DNA from: CAYJRR01 sp964372275 [NCBI: uncultured bacterium]
GTDB taxonomy: Bacteria; CAYJRR01
DNA: 64,000 bases
Direction: 5' to 3'
Assembly: GCA_964372275.1 (NCBI GenBank)
Contig: CAYJRR010000002.1
Location: 1-64,000, forward strand
Below the pieces are notes generated by a model. That model did not search any database. It was given only the letters and a program-made list of their open reading frames with translations, and was not told the origin of the DNA. Each line of letters begins with the position of its first letter. The first letter of the stretch is position 1. This document shows, piece after piece, positions 16,580 to 26,443 of the stretch. The position numbers were made by a program, and so were the translations under genes.

Positions 16580-17613
16580 GGACCGGCCGAGGCGAGGAGA
16601 TTCTCGGCAGCGGTCGCGAGCTCGGGAAACCCCTTCAGGCGCTCGAAGTAGGTCTTCGCGGCGGCGAGGTCGCGCTCTCCCAGCGCGATCGTTCCCAGGA
16701 AGAAGGTCGCCTGCGCGGCCGGCGCGGAGCCCGGCAGGCTGTCGATCGCCTCCCGAAAGTCGCCGCCGGCGCGCGAGTCGTTCCCGAGGAGCAGGTGAAC
16801 CTGCCCGCGCTGCGCGAGGGCCGTGGTGCGGAACAGGCGGGCGCGGGGGTCGGCCTCCCGCACCGGGGCCGAGGCGCGATCGAGCGCATCCAGCGCCTCG
16901 TCGAGCTCGCCGTCGGACGCGAGGACCTGCCCCAGGACGAGGTAGGCGCGTCGCCGTTCGAGGGGCGGGGCGTCGGGCTGCGCCAGGATCTCCCACGCGT
17001 AGTCGATCGCCTCCCGCGCGTCGCCGGCGCGGAGCCTCGATTCGGCGAAGTCGGCCGTCGTCGAGCGCCGCGCGCGGGTCGCCGCCTCCTCCCCCAGGAA
17101 CGAGACCCTTCGCAGGCGGCCGCCCAGCCGGCTCGCCTCCTCCAGCGTCGGCACCTGGCTGCCGCGCATCGCCAGCGCGGTCGATCCCCCTTCGGTCACC
17201 TCGATCACCGTCGATCGCGCCTGTTGGAACGGATCGGAGAGGAAGACCCCCGCCGCGCCCGCCGCCAGCCGGCGAGCCGCGAGGACCTGCGCGCCGGCGA
17301 TCGTCGTCTCGGCTCCACCCGTGACGCGCAGGGTGCAGCGCGCGCCCGCCGGGACCTTCACCAGCTCCTCGATCGCCACCGTCGTCCCCGGCGCCGCGGT
17401 GCGCCAGGCCGTTCCCCGGCCGACGGTCACCGGCCCCGAGGCGGAGACGACGACCACGTCCGGCGCGGGCGTCGATCCGAGGAGCTTCGCCGTCGCCGGC
17501 GCAGGCGCCCCGCCGAGGAGCACCGCCACCGCCGCCGCGAGCGTCGTGCGGAGGAGCTTCGCCGCTGCACGCGCGGGCACCACCCGAACCGGCCATGTCC
17601 GGTCGCGCGTCAT
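16576..17613 (-). CDS. Exported FecR-like/TPR protein (paralogue 1)
   Basis: A 345-residue protein. After a signal peptide (AAKLLRTTLAAAVAVLLGGA) comes a FecR-type beta domain, VVVVSASGPVTVGRGTAWRTAAPGTTV and LRVTGGAETTIAG (about residues 50-130), then three or four TPR-like helical pairs (about 190-345). FecR-like domains often sense or bind periplasmic partners. It is paralogous to 19906-20853: same order of signal, FecR domain and TPRs, and the same AxAKTYF/AEAHF pattern near the end. The ATG overlaps the stop of the upstream cyclase (17610-17613), which supports a shared envelope signalling function. Confidence 0.75.
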   Translation of the reverse strand: MTRDRTWPVRVVPARAAAKLLRTTLAAAVAVLLGGAPAPATAKLLGSTPAPDVVVVSASGPVTVGRGTAWRTAAPGTTVAIEELVKVPAGARCTLRVTGGAETTIAGAQVLAARRLAAGAAGVFLSDPFQQARSTVIEVTEGGSTALAMRGSQVPTLEEASRLGGRLRRVSFLGEEAATRARRSTTADFAESRLRAGDAREAIDYAWEILAQPDAPPLERRRAYLVLGQVLASDGELDEALDALDRASAPVREADPRARLFRTTALAQRGQVHLLLGNDSRAGGDFREAIDSLPGSAPAAQATFFLGTIALGERDLAAAKTYFERLKGFPELATAAENLLASAGP

Positions 17614-19868
17614 TTCTCGGTGTGCTTGATCTTGATGGTGAACTCGTTCTCGCCGGCCGCCGAGGACCGCTTCATGCTGCGCAGCGCGGCGGTCCGCTCC
17701 AGGAACGCGTCCGAGGCCGGGTCCCCCCCGCGCAGGTCGATCACCCGCCGGAACAGCTCCTCGGCCTTGTCCCAGTCGCGGGCGCGGAAGGCGGTCGTTG
17801 CCTTCTGGTAGGCCTCGAACCAGGGGATGGCGACGTCGTCGGCGCGCCGGCCGACCAGCTCGAAGATCATCGCCGCCTGGGTCTTCCCCTTCACCTGGGC
17901 ATAGCCCAGCTCGCGGAAGAGGAACTCGTCCTGGGCCAGCTCGCGCGTCTTGTCCCCGACGATGATCGACGCGCGGTAGGTCTTGGTGAGCCCCTCCAGT
18001 CGCGACGCGAAGTTCACGCCGTCGCCGATCGCGGTGTATTCGTTCTTCGCCTTCGAGCCCATCCGTCCGACCGAGACCGGCGCGGTGTTGACGCCGATCC
18101 CGATCTCCAGCACCGGCAGGTTCCGCGCACGCCAACCCTCCTGCAGCCGGGCGAGGGACTCCATCATGCGAAGCGCCGCGCGGCAGGCGTGGGCGGCGTG
18201 CTCCTTCTGCGCCAGCGGGGCGCCGAACAGCGCCATCACGGCATCGCCGATGTACTTGTCGAGCGTCCCCTGTTCCTCGAAGACGATCTGCGTCATCGCC
18301 GTGAGGTATTCGTCGAGGAGCGCCACCAGCTCCTCCGGCGTCATCCGCTCGGCGGTGGTGGTGAAGCCGCGGATGTCGGAGAAGAGGATCGAGATCTCGC
18401 GGCGCGCCGGCATCAGCAGGCTCGGGTCGGACAGCGCGATCTCCGCCACCGAAGGCGACAGGAAGCGCCGGAACTCCGCCTCCGCCGCCAGCCGCTGCGC
18501 CCGCTCCCGCTGCGCGCGCTGCCGCTCCGACAAGTAGCGCAGCGCCCCGCAGCCGAGGATCGCCACCGTTCCGGTGAGTCCGGGCGCAAGCGCGTCGACG
18601 AGCAGGCCGTAGCGGGAGAAGACGACCGAACCGTAGTGCCCGACCACGGGCAGCACGAACGCCCCGGCGAGCGGCCACGACCCGCTGCTGCGCCGGAAGG
18701 CCCACGTCGTCGCCAGCCCGACGAGCAGGCAGGCGAGCGGCTCCCAGAGCGAGTCGGCGAGATCCGGACGGCGCAACCATCGTCCGGTGATCAGGCTGTG
18801 GGCGACGACGGCGTGGATGCCGACGCCGGGGAAGGCGGGATCGAAAAGGGTGGAGTACTTGTCGTCGTACTCGCTGACCGGTCCGAAGAAGACCAGCTTC
18901 TTCGAGAAGCGACCGCGCAGGGACTCCGGAAGAGCGTCGCCGGCGACGACCTCCTTGAAGGAGACGTAATTCGGGAACGACTGCCGGTAGCTCCCGGTGA
19001 AGTTGACCAGCATCGTCCCGTCGGGCTCGACGGGAAGGTAGCGGGCGCCGAGGCTGGCCCATCTCACGATGTCGCCGTCGCAGCCGACCGAAAGCTCCGC
19101 CGCCTCCTCCTCGACGACCTGCCGGTAGAGCGCCGCCCCGACGGCGGCATGGGACGGATAGAGCCCTTCCCCCATCCGGATCGCGAGCGGATATCGCCGG
19201 ATCTGCTGGTCGTTGTCCGGCTCCTGGCGGGCGTTGCCGTAGTACGGGATCGCCTCGCGGAACGTCGGAAGGTCGAGGTTCACCCCCGCCGGCTGCCGGA
19301 ACGATTCGCAGTGCTCGTTGTACACCAGCGAGGGTTCGGGGAGTCCTTCGAACGCCGGTTCGGTCCCGGGTTGAGGGTACCCGTGGCTGTAGATCGTTCC
19401 GACCACGTTCCGGTCGCGCACCGCCGCGAGCAGGATGGCGTCCTGGTCGTAGGCGCGGCGGATCTCGTCGAACCGGGCACCGGCCGCGCCCGGCGAGACC
19501 TTCGCGGCGGCCGCCATCGCCTCGGCGACCGACCGGCCGACGGGGTCGGGATCCGAGATCTGGAAGTCGACGACCACCGCCGCCGCGCCGTCGGCGAAGA
19601 GACGGTCGAGCAGCTTCGCGATCTCGCGGCGGGGGGCGCTGCGCCCGTGCACCTGCGTCGCCTCCTGGTCGTAGCCGACGATGCGGATCGGATCGTCGGC
19701 GCCGTCGAGCGCGGTCGCCGTCCGGCCGGCGCGCTGGACGACGTCGAGGTAGGCCGTCTCCGCCTGGCGGATCGGCCCCTGCGCCGGAACGAGCAGCACC
19801 GCGCCGACGGCGCCGATCAGGGCGCCGAACCAGTACCACTCCTTCCGTTTCGCTTTGCCCTTCGCCAC
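17610..19868 (-). CDS. Adenylate/guanylate cyclase with CHASE2 sensor
   Basis: A 752-residue membrane enzyme. An N-terminal helix (about 13-30) leads into a periplasmic CHASE2 domain (about 35-390, with AAAVVVDFQISDPDP and the terminal FPGVGIHAVVAHSLI). Two or three membrane helices follow (395-465), then a short coiled coil and a class III cyclase domain (about 510-690) with ISILFSDIRGFT (metal Asp), DKYIGDAVMALFGAP and NEYTAIGDGVNFASRLE. The C-terminal tail (695-750) looks TPR-like. It would make cAMP or cGMP in response to a periplasmic signal. Coupling to FecR/TPR genes on both sides suggests these present the signal. Confidence 0.9.
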   Translation of the reverse strand: MAKGKAKRKEWYWFGALIGAVGAVLLVPAQGPIRQAETAYLDVVQRAGRTATALDGADDPIRIVGYDQEATQVHGRSAPRREIAKLLDRLFADGAAAVVVDFQISDPDPVGRSVAEAMAAAAKVSPGAAGARFDEIRRAYDQDAILLAAVRDRNVVGTIYSHGYPQPGTEPAFEGLPEPSLVYNEHCESFRQPAGVNLDLPTFREAIPYYGNARQEPDNDQQIRRYPLAIRMGEGLYPSHAAVGAALYRQVVEEEAAELSVGCDGDIVRWASLGARYLPVEPDGTMLVNFTGSYRQSFPNYVSFKEVVAGDALPESLRGRFSKKLVFFGPVSEYDDKYSTLFDPAFPGVGIHAVVAHSLITGRWLRRPDLADSLWEPLACLLVGLATTWAFRRSSGSWPLAGAFVLPVVGHYGSVVFSRYGLLVDALAPGLTGTVAILGCGALRYLSERQRAQRERAQRLAAEAEFRRFLSPSVAEIALSDPSLLMPARREISILFSDIRGFTTTAERMTPEELVALLDEYLTAMTQIVFEEQGTLDKYIGDAVMALFGAPLAQKEHAAHACRAALRMMESLARLQEGWRARNLPVLEIGIGVNTAPVSVGRMGSKAKNEYTAIGDGVNFASRLEGLTKTYRASIIVGDKTRELAQDEFLFRELGYAQVKGKTQAAMIFELVGRRADDVAIPWFEAYQKATTAFRARDWDKAEELFRRVIDLRGGDPASDAFLERTAALRSMKRSSAAGENEFTIKIKHTEK

Positions 19869-19905
19869 GAGTCGGTCTGCCCATCCCGGCGCGCGAACGC
19901 GCGGG

Positions 19906-20853
19906 CTAGTTCGCGCCGGCTCCGGCCGTCAGGTCCCGGGCCGCGGCTTCGAGATCCGGATAGCCCGCCAGCAGCTTGAAGTGTGCCTCGGCGACCGCCG
20001 GTTTTTGCGCCTCCAGCGCCAGCGCCCCGAGGTAGAGGTTCGCCTTCGCCGCCTGGGCCGTCTTGGGGCTGGCCTCGATGGCGGCCTTGAAGTCGGCGTC
20101 GGCCTTGCCGTCCAGTCCAAGCTGCACGTGCACCAGTCCGCGCTCGACCAGCGCGGCCCCCCGGTAATGATCGGCGGCGTCCCCTTCGGCGGGGTCGCGC
20201 GCCGCCGCCGCGCCGTCGAACGCCGAGAGCGCCTTTCCGAACTCCCCCTCCGCCGCGTGGACGCGGCCGAGGACGTAGCGCGCGCGCCGCTTCTCGGCCG
20301 GCGAGTCGTTCGGGTCGTCGACGATCGCCTGCGCGCGGTTGCGGGCGTCGAAGTAGTCGCCGCGGCCGAGCGCCGCCTCGGCGAAGTCGGCCTCGCTCGA
20401 CTTCGGCTTTTCGTCGGTGTCGACGAAGATCGCGCGCTTCTTCTGCCCCAGCTTGTCGGAGGCCTTGCCGGCGCCGGGCACCGTCCCCTTGGCGTCGACC
20501 CCGACGACCGCCTCGGACGCCTTCTGCACCGCGCGGGTGAGCTTCAGCAGCGCCCCCGCCGCCTTCTCCGACGACAGTCGCCGCCCGGGGACGATCACCT
20601 TCCCCACGAACTCGGCGACGGTGCCGTCCCCGAGCTTGACCGTCGCCCGGGCCGCGGGACCGAGCGAGAGGAAGTCGGCCGCGGCGATGACCGCCCCCGC
20701 GGCGGCGGTCTTCCAGGCCCCTTCGCGCCCGACCTTCACCTCCCCTTCGACCTTGGAGACGGTCGCGTCGGCCGCCATCGCCGCGGCCGGCAAGGCGAGG
20801 GCGAGGGCGAGGGGGGCGATGCGAGGGAGGAACGACAGCCTTCCGCGGGTCAT
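19906..20853 (-). CDS. Exported FecR-like/TPR protein (paralogue 2)
   Basis: A 315-residue protein with a clean signal peptide (LALALALPAAAMAAD, cleavage about residue 28). A FecR-like domain follows (about 30-115: VSKVEGEVKVGREGAWKTAA, VKLGDGTVAEFVGK), then a linker and TPR repeats (about 165-310) ending in AEAHFKLLAGYPDLEAAA. The same architecture is found on the other side of the cyclase at 16576-17613, so one arose by duplication of the other. It lies 37 bases upstream of the cyclase and 46 bases after the transglutaminase/TPR gene, in one probable operon. Confidence 0.75.
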   Translation of the reverse strand: MTRGRLSFLPRIAPLALALALPAAAMAADATVSKVEGEVKVGREGAWKTAAAGAVIAAADFLSLGPAARATVKLGDGTVAEFVGKVIVPGRRLSSEKAAGALLKLTRAVQKASEAVVGVDAKGTVPGAGKASDKLGQKKRAIFVDTDEKPKSSEADFAEAALGRGDYFDARNRAQAIVDDPNDSPAEKRRARYVLGRVHAAEGEFGKALSAFDGAAAARDPAEGDAADHYRGAALVERGLVHVQLGLDGKADADFKAAIEASPKTAQAAKANLYLGALALEAQKPAVAEAHFKLLAGYPDLEAAARDLTAGAGAN

Positions 20854-20899
20854 GGGAGCACCTCCACCGTTCGGACGCGGTCGCCGGACACGGTATTCG

Positions 20900-22975
20900 T
20901 CAGGGGATCCATCGCGACCGCCGCGGATCGCGTTCGCCGGCGCCGATCCCGGCCGCCTTTCCGGCGGTCCTCCCCGCCCCCGCCGCCTTGGCCATCTTGG
21001 CGTCGTTGCGGAGCAGGTCGGCGATCTCCGGGTACTCGCGCTCGTAGACCGGCTCGATCCGCACCGCGCGCTCGAAGTAGGCCTTGGCGTTGGCGGCGTC
21101 CCCCTCCTCGAAGTAGAGGTTCGCCACGTTGATCAGGATCGCGGCGTTCTCCCCGCCGACCCGCAGCGCCTCCAGGTATTGGGCGATCGCCTCGCGGCTG
21201 TTCCCCTGCAGGTAGTGGACGTTCGCCAGGTTGTTGTAGGCCTTCGCCAGCTTCGGGTCCTTCTCGATCGCCGCCTTGAAGTGCCGGATCGCCTCGTCGA
21301 TCTGTCCGTCGCGGGCGAAGACGATCCCGATTTCGTTCTCTTCGGCGGCCGGCGCGAGGTTCCGCGCGCGGATGGCGGCGACGGCCTGGTCGCGCGCCCC
21401 CTTCTCCTTGGCCCCGATGTTGGCCGCGTCCTCTTTCACCAGCAGGGCGAAGCGGGTCGCGAAACCGCCGTCGTTCAGGTCGGCCAGCGACAGGGCGCCG
21501 AAGTCGGGCGGCGACGGCGGGAACTGCCCTTGCGCCGAGCCGACCTCCACCAGCGCCATCTGGTTCAGGCCGGTCCACTTCTTGACTTCGGTGGCCGCCA
21601 GCTTCCACGCCTCGCTGAACGACTTGCCGACCGCCGTCACCTCGACCGGGATCCAGGCCGACCCGTTGCGCACCACGAACGAGCCGTCGGTCGTCCCGGT
21701 GTAGCGCCGGATCTCCTCCGGGGTGAGCCCGCTGTCGAACATCATGAAGACGTGCCCCGGGACGTCGACCAGGAGCGTCGGGATCCCCGAGGACTCCAGG
21801 AGCGAGCTGTAGAGCGCGGTCAGGTCGTCGCAGTCCCCCGTCTTGCGCGCCAGCGTCTCCCGCGGATAGGCGATGTAGTCGACCGCCTCGGCGTTCCCGT
21901 CGAAGTAGTTGAACGGCGCCGTCGGGTCGGAGACGTAGGTCATCCCGTACGCCGACAACGCGTCGAAGTAGGCGGAGGCGACGGCGAGCGACTTCACCGT
22001 CGAGACCTGCACCTTGCGTTGCGCAACCAGGCTGGCGAACGCCTTGACCCCCTCCTCGCGCGGGGTGACGAAGGCCGCCATCTTGCGCATGTCGTCCCAC
22101 ACGATCGCGTTGCGGTTGTAGACGGTGAAGGAGGCGGTGCGAACCAGCTCGCGCCGTTTCCGGCCGACCTCGTATTCGACGGTGATCTTGGCCTGCACCG
22201 CCTTCGGTTCCGACTTGCCGACCTCGAAGATCTCCTTGTTGAAGGCGGCGGTGACCTGGATCGAGCGCCCGAGGCCGGGCGGGATGGCGTCGACGACCGC
22301 CGACTCCGCCGGCAGGTCCATGATCCCCTTCGCTTCGAACTTCACCTTCACCTTGGAGACCGGCTCGCTGGAGCGGTTCTCGACGCTGATCACCAGCACC
22401 GGGTTCGATTCGTAGAACTTGTTCATCGCCGGGAAGACGTCCTTCACCCGCGCGTCCTTGATGCGCAGGTGCTCCAGCGGCGTGAACCCGGAGTCGATCA
22501 GGCTGTAGAGGTAGACGCCACCGGTGAAGGCGGCGATCCCGTCGAACAGCACCGTGGCGTTGACCGCCTGGTTGTACTTCTGATCGTAGGGGGCCCCCTC
22601 CCCGGTGAGGTTGTCGTAGTCGGCGCGCGCCGACTGCATGTAGAAGTAGCTCCCGACCGTGGCCGCCGCCGAGGCGGTGGCGAGCCCGGTGAGGAACCAT
22701 CCCTTCTTCTTCTCCCCCTTGTAGCGCTGCCCCCAGCCCGGGAAGAGGCTCGAGCGCCACACCGCCCCCATCGGGGTGATCACGTCCTCGCGCAGCGGCT
22801 TGGGCGAGGCGACGACCGCGGTCGGCGCCGCCGCGACGGCGACCGGCGTCGGCGACGGCGCCGGGGAGGCGGCGGGTGCCGCGGGCTTCGCGGGCGCGGC
22901 GGCCGGAGGCGGCTCGGCAAACGCGCGTCCGGAGATCAGGGCGACCGAGAGAGCGACGACGACGGCGGAACGCAT
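20900..22975 (-). CDS. Exported transglutaminase-like/TPR protein
   Basis: A 691-residue protein. Signal peptide (VVVALSVALISGRAFA), Ala/Pro-rich linker, a short DUF5683-like segment with WRSSLFPGWGQRYKGEKKKG and two hydrophobic helices (about 75-160), a beta domain, then a transglutaminase-like core (about 330-440) with RETLARKTGDCDDLTALYSSLLE (Cys), DVPGHVFMMFD (His) and WIPVEVT, followed by TPRs (about 545-660). The Cys-His-Asp/Glu triad looks complete, so it may be a periplasmic cysteine peptidase or cross-linking enzyme. It heads the operon with the FecR/TPR proteins and the cyclase. Confidence 0.78.
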   Translation of the reverse strand: MRSAVVVALSVALISGRAFAEPPPAAAPAKPAAPAASPAPSPTPVAVAAAPTAVVASPKPLREDVITPMGAVWRSSLFPGWGQRYKGEKKKGWFLTGLATASAAATVGSYFYMQSARADYDNLTGEGAPYDQKYNQAVNATVLFDGIAAFTGGVYLYSLIDSGFTPLEHLRIKDARVKDVFPAMNKFYESNPVLVISVENRSSEPVSKVKVKFEAKGIMDLPAESAVVDAIPPGLGRSIQVTAAFNKEIFEVGKSEPKAVQAKITVEYEVGRKRRELVRTASFTVYNRNAIVWDDMRKMAAFVTPREEGVKAFASLVAQRKVQVSTVKSLAVASAYFDALSAYGMTYVSDPTAPFNYFDGNAEAVDYIAYPRETLARKTGDCDDLTALYSSLLESSGIPTLLVDVPGHVFMMFDSGLTPEEIRRYTGTTDGSFVVRNGSAWIPVEVTAVGKSFSEAWKLAATEVKKWTGLNQMALVEVGSAQGQFPPSPPDFGALSLADLNDGGFATRFALLVKEDAANIGAKEKGARDQAVAAIRARNLAPAAEENEIGIVFARDGQIDEAIRHFKAAIEKDPKLAKAYNNLANVHYLQGNSREAIAQYLEALRVGGENAAILINVANLYFEEGDAANAKAYFERAVRIEPVYEREYPEIADLLRNDAKMAKAAGAGRTAGKAAGIGAGERDPRRSRWIP

Positions 22976-23127
22976 CCGGAATTCCTCCCCGAGACCCCGC
23001 CAGATGCGGGATTCAACCCCCGATTCCGACGAGCCGATCGGGGGACGGGCAACTGTACCGCCCCGCGGAACGGCCGGTCAACGACGGGGAAAGGGCGGGG
23101 AGAGGAACGATCCGATTGACAGCGGAG

Positions 23128-23160
23128 GCGGCGGCCGTCGGGTAGACCGGCGGCCGCCGC
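23128..23160. other. Strong GC hairpin in intergenic DNA
   Basis: A 10-bp perfect stem (23128-23137 with 23151-23160) extends inward by four more pairs around the loop GTAGA. It lies just downstream of the exported-protein gene on the minus strand. There is no T-tract on either side, so it is not a standard terminator, but it could protect or shorten the mRNA end. Confidence 0.6.
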
Positions 23161-23184
23161 GTGTTCCGGAGTCGTCGCGGACGG

Positions 23185-23736
23185 TCACCGCTCGAGGCCG
23201 GTTCCTTGGGCGGCGTTGGCGTGGGTCGGGGTCGAGGAGAGGGCCACCGCGGTGGTGTTGGCGTCGCGGCGCGCGTTGTTGCCGTTCGAGGACGAGGCGA
23301 CCGTCTTCGGGGCCGAGTCGACGAAGCTGTCGTGCGCGAGAATGAACGGGACGGTCAGCGCCACCGCGACGCCGGCGGGGATGCCCACCAGAAACCAGCC
23401 GCCGGCCTTGGTGACGCGCCACGAGAACTTGGCGCCGGTCACGATCTTCCCCCACGTCCACCGCGCGGCCGACTTGATGCCGGAGATCGCGGTCTCGGCG
23501 ACGCCGACCACGAAGTCGGCGCTCGCCTCGATCGCGGCCTCGGTGGCCAGCGCGGCGATCGCCAGCGGGCCCGGCTCGCGCGCCTTCAACGTCTCCAGCA
23601 GGCTCGTCTCCGTTCCGGCGGACGTCTGCACCTCCATGGCGTTCGCCATCGGCGCCGCGACGAGCGCGCTGACGGTGACGGCGGCGACGGTCCCTTCCCG
23701 AACGAGGCTCCACATCGATGTGAGAACGGTCTTCAT
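23185..23736 (-). CDS. Small exported membrane-associated protein, unknown function
   Basis: A 183-residue protein. AGGAGAG lies nine bases before the ATG. The N-terminus is a signal peptide (VREGTVAAVTVSALVAAP, cleavage near ANAM). A central amphipathic/hydrophobic region follows, with a likely membrane helix at WFLVGIPAGVAVALTVPFIL (about residues 112-131), and a Ser/Asn/Thr-rich tail ends the protein. The upstream region carries an inverted repeat (23792-23809) and an AT-rich patch. I do not recognise the family. Confidence 0.6.
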   Translation of the reverse strand: MKTVLTSMWSLVREGTVAAVTVSALVAAPMANAMEVQTSAGTETSLLETLKAREPGPLAIAALATEAAIEASADFVVGVAETAISGIKSAARWTWGKIVTGAKFSWRVTKAGGWFLVGIPAGVAVALTVPFILAHDSFVDSAPKTVASSSNGNNARRDANTTAVALSSTPTHANAAQGTGLER

Positions 23737-23791
23737 GGTCGTGCTCTCCTAAATGCGTGGGTTTTTCAAAATGTCCGCATCGAACGTGCCA

Positions 23792-23809
23792 TGAGTGAGT
23801 CGTCACTCA
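23792..23809. promoter_or_regulatory. Inverted repeat, possible operator or 5' leader hairpin
   Basis: Perfect 7-bp arms (23792-23798 and 23803-23809) with a 4-base centre, TGAGTGA/TCACTCA. It lies 56 bases upstream of the exported-protein gene. The AT-rich patch at about 23868-23885 would fit a promoter -10 or UP region, but no clear -35/-10 pair is visible. Confidence 0.35.
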
Positions 23810-23980
23810 CGGCGCGCCGCCCGAGAGCAAGGGGTGTGCCCGGCGTGTCGCACCCGCGGACCGGATCGAATAAATTAATATTTGCCGATCGTTACGGACC
23901 ACGCGGTGCGTCGACATCGGCGGTCGGGGACGCCTCGAGCTGGGACACGTGCATCACAAAGACGGACATGCGCGACCCGA

Positions 23981-24544
23981 TCAACGAGCGCCGGCGGACC
24001 ACTCGTCGACGACCATTTCGTAGGACACGTGGTTCCACCACCGGCCGTGGCGGAAAAAATGATCGCGCTGTTCGCCGACGAGCCGGAACCCGAGCTTCGC
24101 GATCACCCGCCGTGACGCCGCATTTTCGGTGGCGCAGCCGACCGTGATCTTGTGCAGGCCAAGCTCCCGGAATCCGAAGCGCAAGGCCTCGCGCGCCGCC
24201 TCGGTGACGAGCCCCTTGTTCCGATGCGCCGAACCACACCAGTAACCGAGCTCCGCCCGGTCCTGCCGCCACGCGCGCACGACCCGCACCACCTCGTGAA
24301 GGCCGACGAGCCCGCAGAGTTCGCCCTCGTGGCGGAGAGTCCACACGTAGCCCGTTCCCGCGGCTCGTGCGGCGATCGTCGTCGTCACGAACTCCCGGGT
24401 CTCGCTTCGATCGCGGTGCGCCTCCCAGGTCATGAGGCGTGGGAGGTCGGGATCGGAGACGTACGGCCAGAGCGCGTCGGCATCGCCGGGCTCCAGGGGG
24501 CGGAGCTCGAGACGCGGTGTTCGAAGAGAGCCGTCGGAGGGCAT
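23981..24544 (-). CDS. GNAT acetyltransferase, RimJ/RimL type
   Basis: A 187-residue acetyltransferase. It starts with the RimJ/RimL pattern LRTPRLELRPLEPGDADALWPYVSDP, then has ELGYWCGSAHRNKGLVTEAAREALRFGF (acetyl-CoA binding loop, about 112-140) and ENAASRRVIAKLGFRLVGEQRD (about 150-170). It would transfer acetyl from acetyl-CoA to a protein N-terminus or small amine. It ends the minus-strand group behind glmS-glmU, with only four bases between it and glmS, so it may be co-transcribed with them. Substrate unknown. Confidence 0.88.
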   Translation of the reverse strand: MPSDGSLRTPRLELRPLEPGDADALWPYVSDPDLPRLMTWEAHRDRSETREFVTTTIAARAAGTGYVWTLRHEGELCGLVGLHEVVRVVRAWRQDRAELGYWCGSAHRNKGLVTEAAREALRFGFRELGLHKITVGCATENAASRRVIAKLGFRLVGEQRDHFFRHGRWWNHVSYEMVVDEWSAGAR

Positions 24545-24548
24545 GTGC

Positions 24549-26435
<1,887 letters not shown>

Positions 26436-26443
26436 GGGAGGCT

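Noticed and set aside
17614-19884. Minus-strand frame joining the 16576-17613 gene to an upstream start
   Set aside because: The upstream part is an alternate frame of the CHASE2 cyclase; the FecR/TPR protein has its own ATG and signal peptide at 17613.
23116-23160. TTGACA plus TAGACC near the GC hairpin as a promoter
   Set aside because: Spacing is 21 bases and the -10 lies in a strong stem; no plus-strand gene follows.
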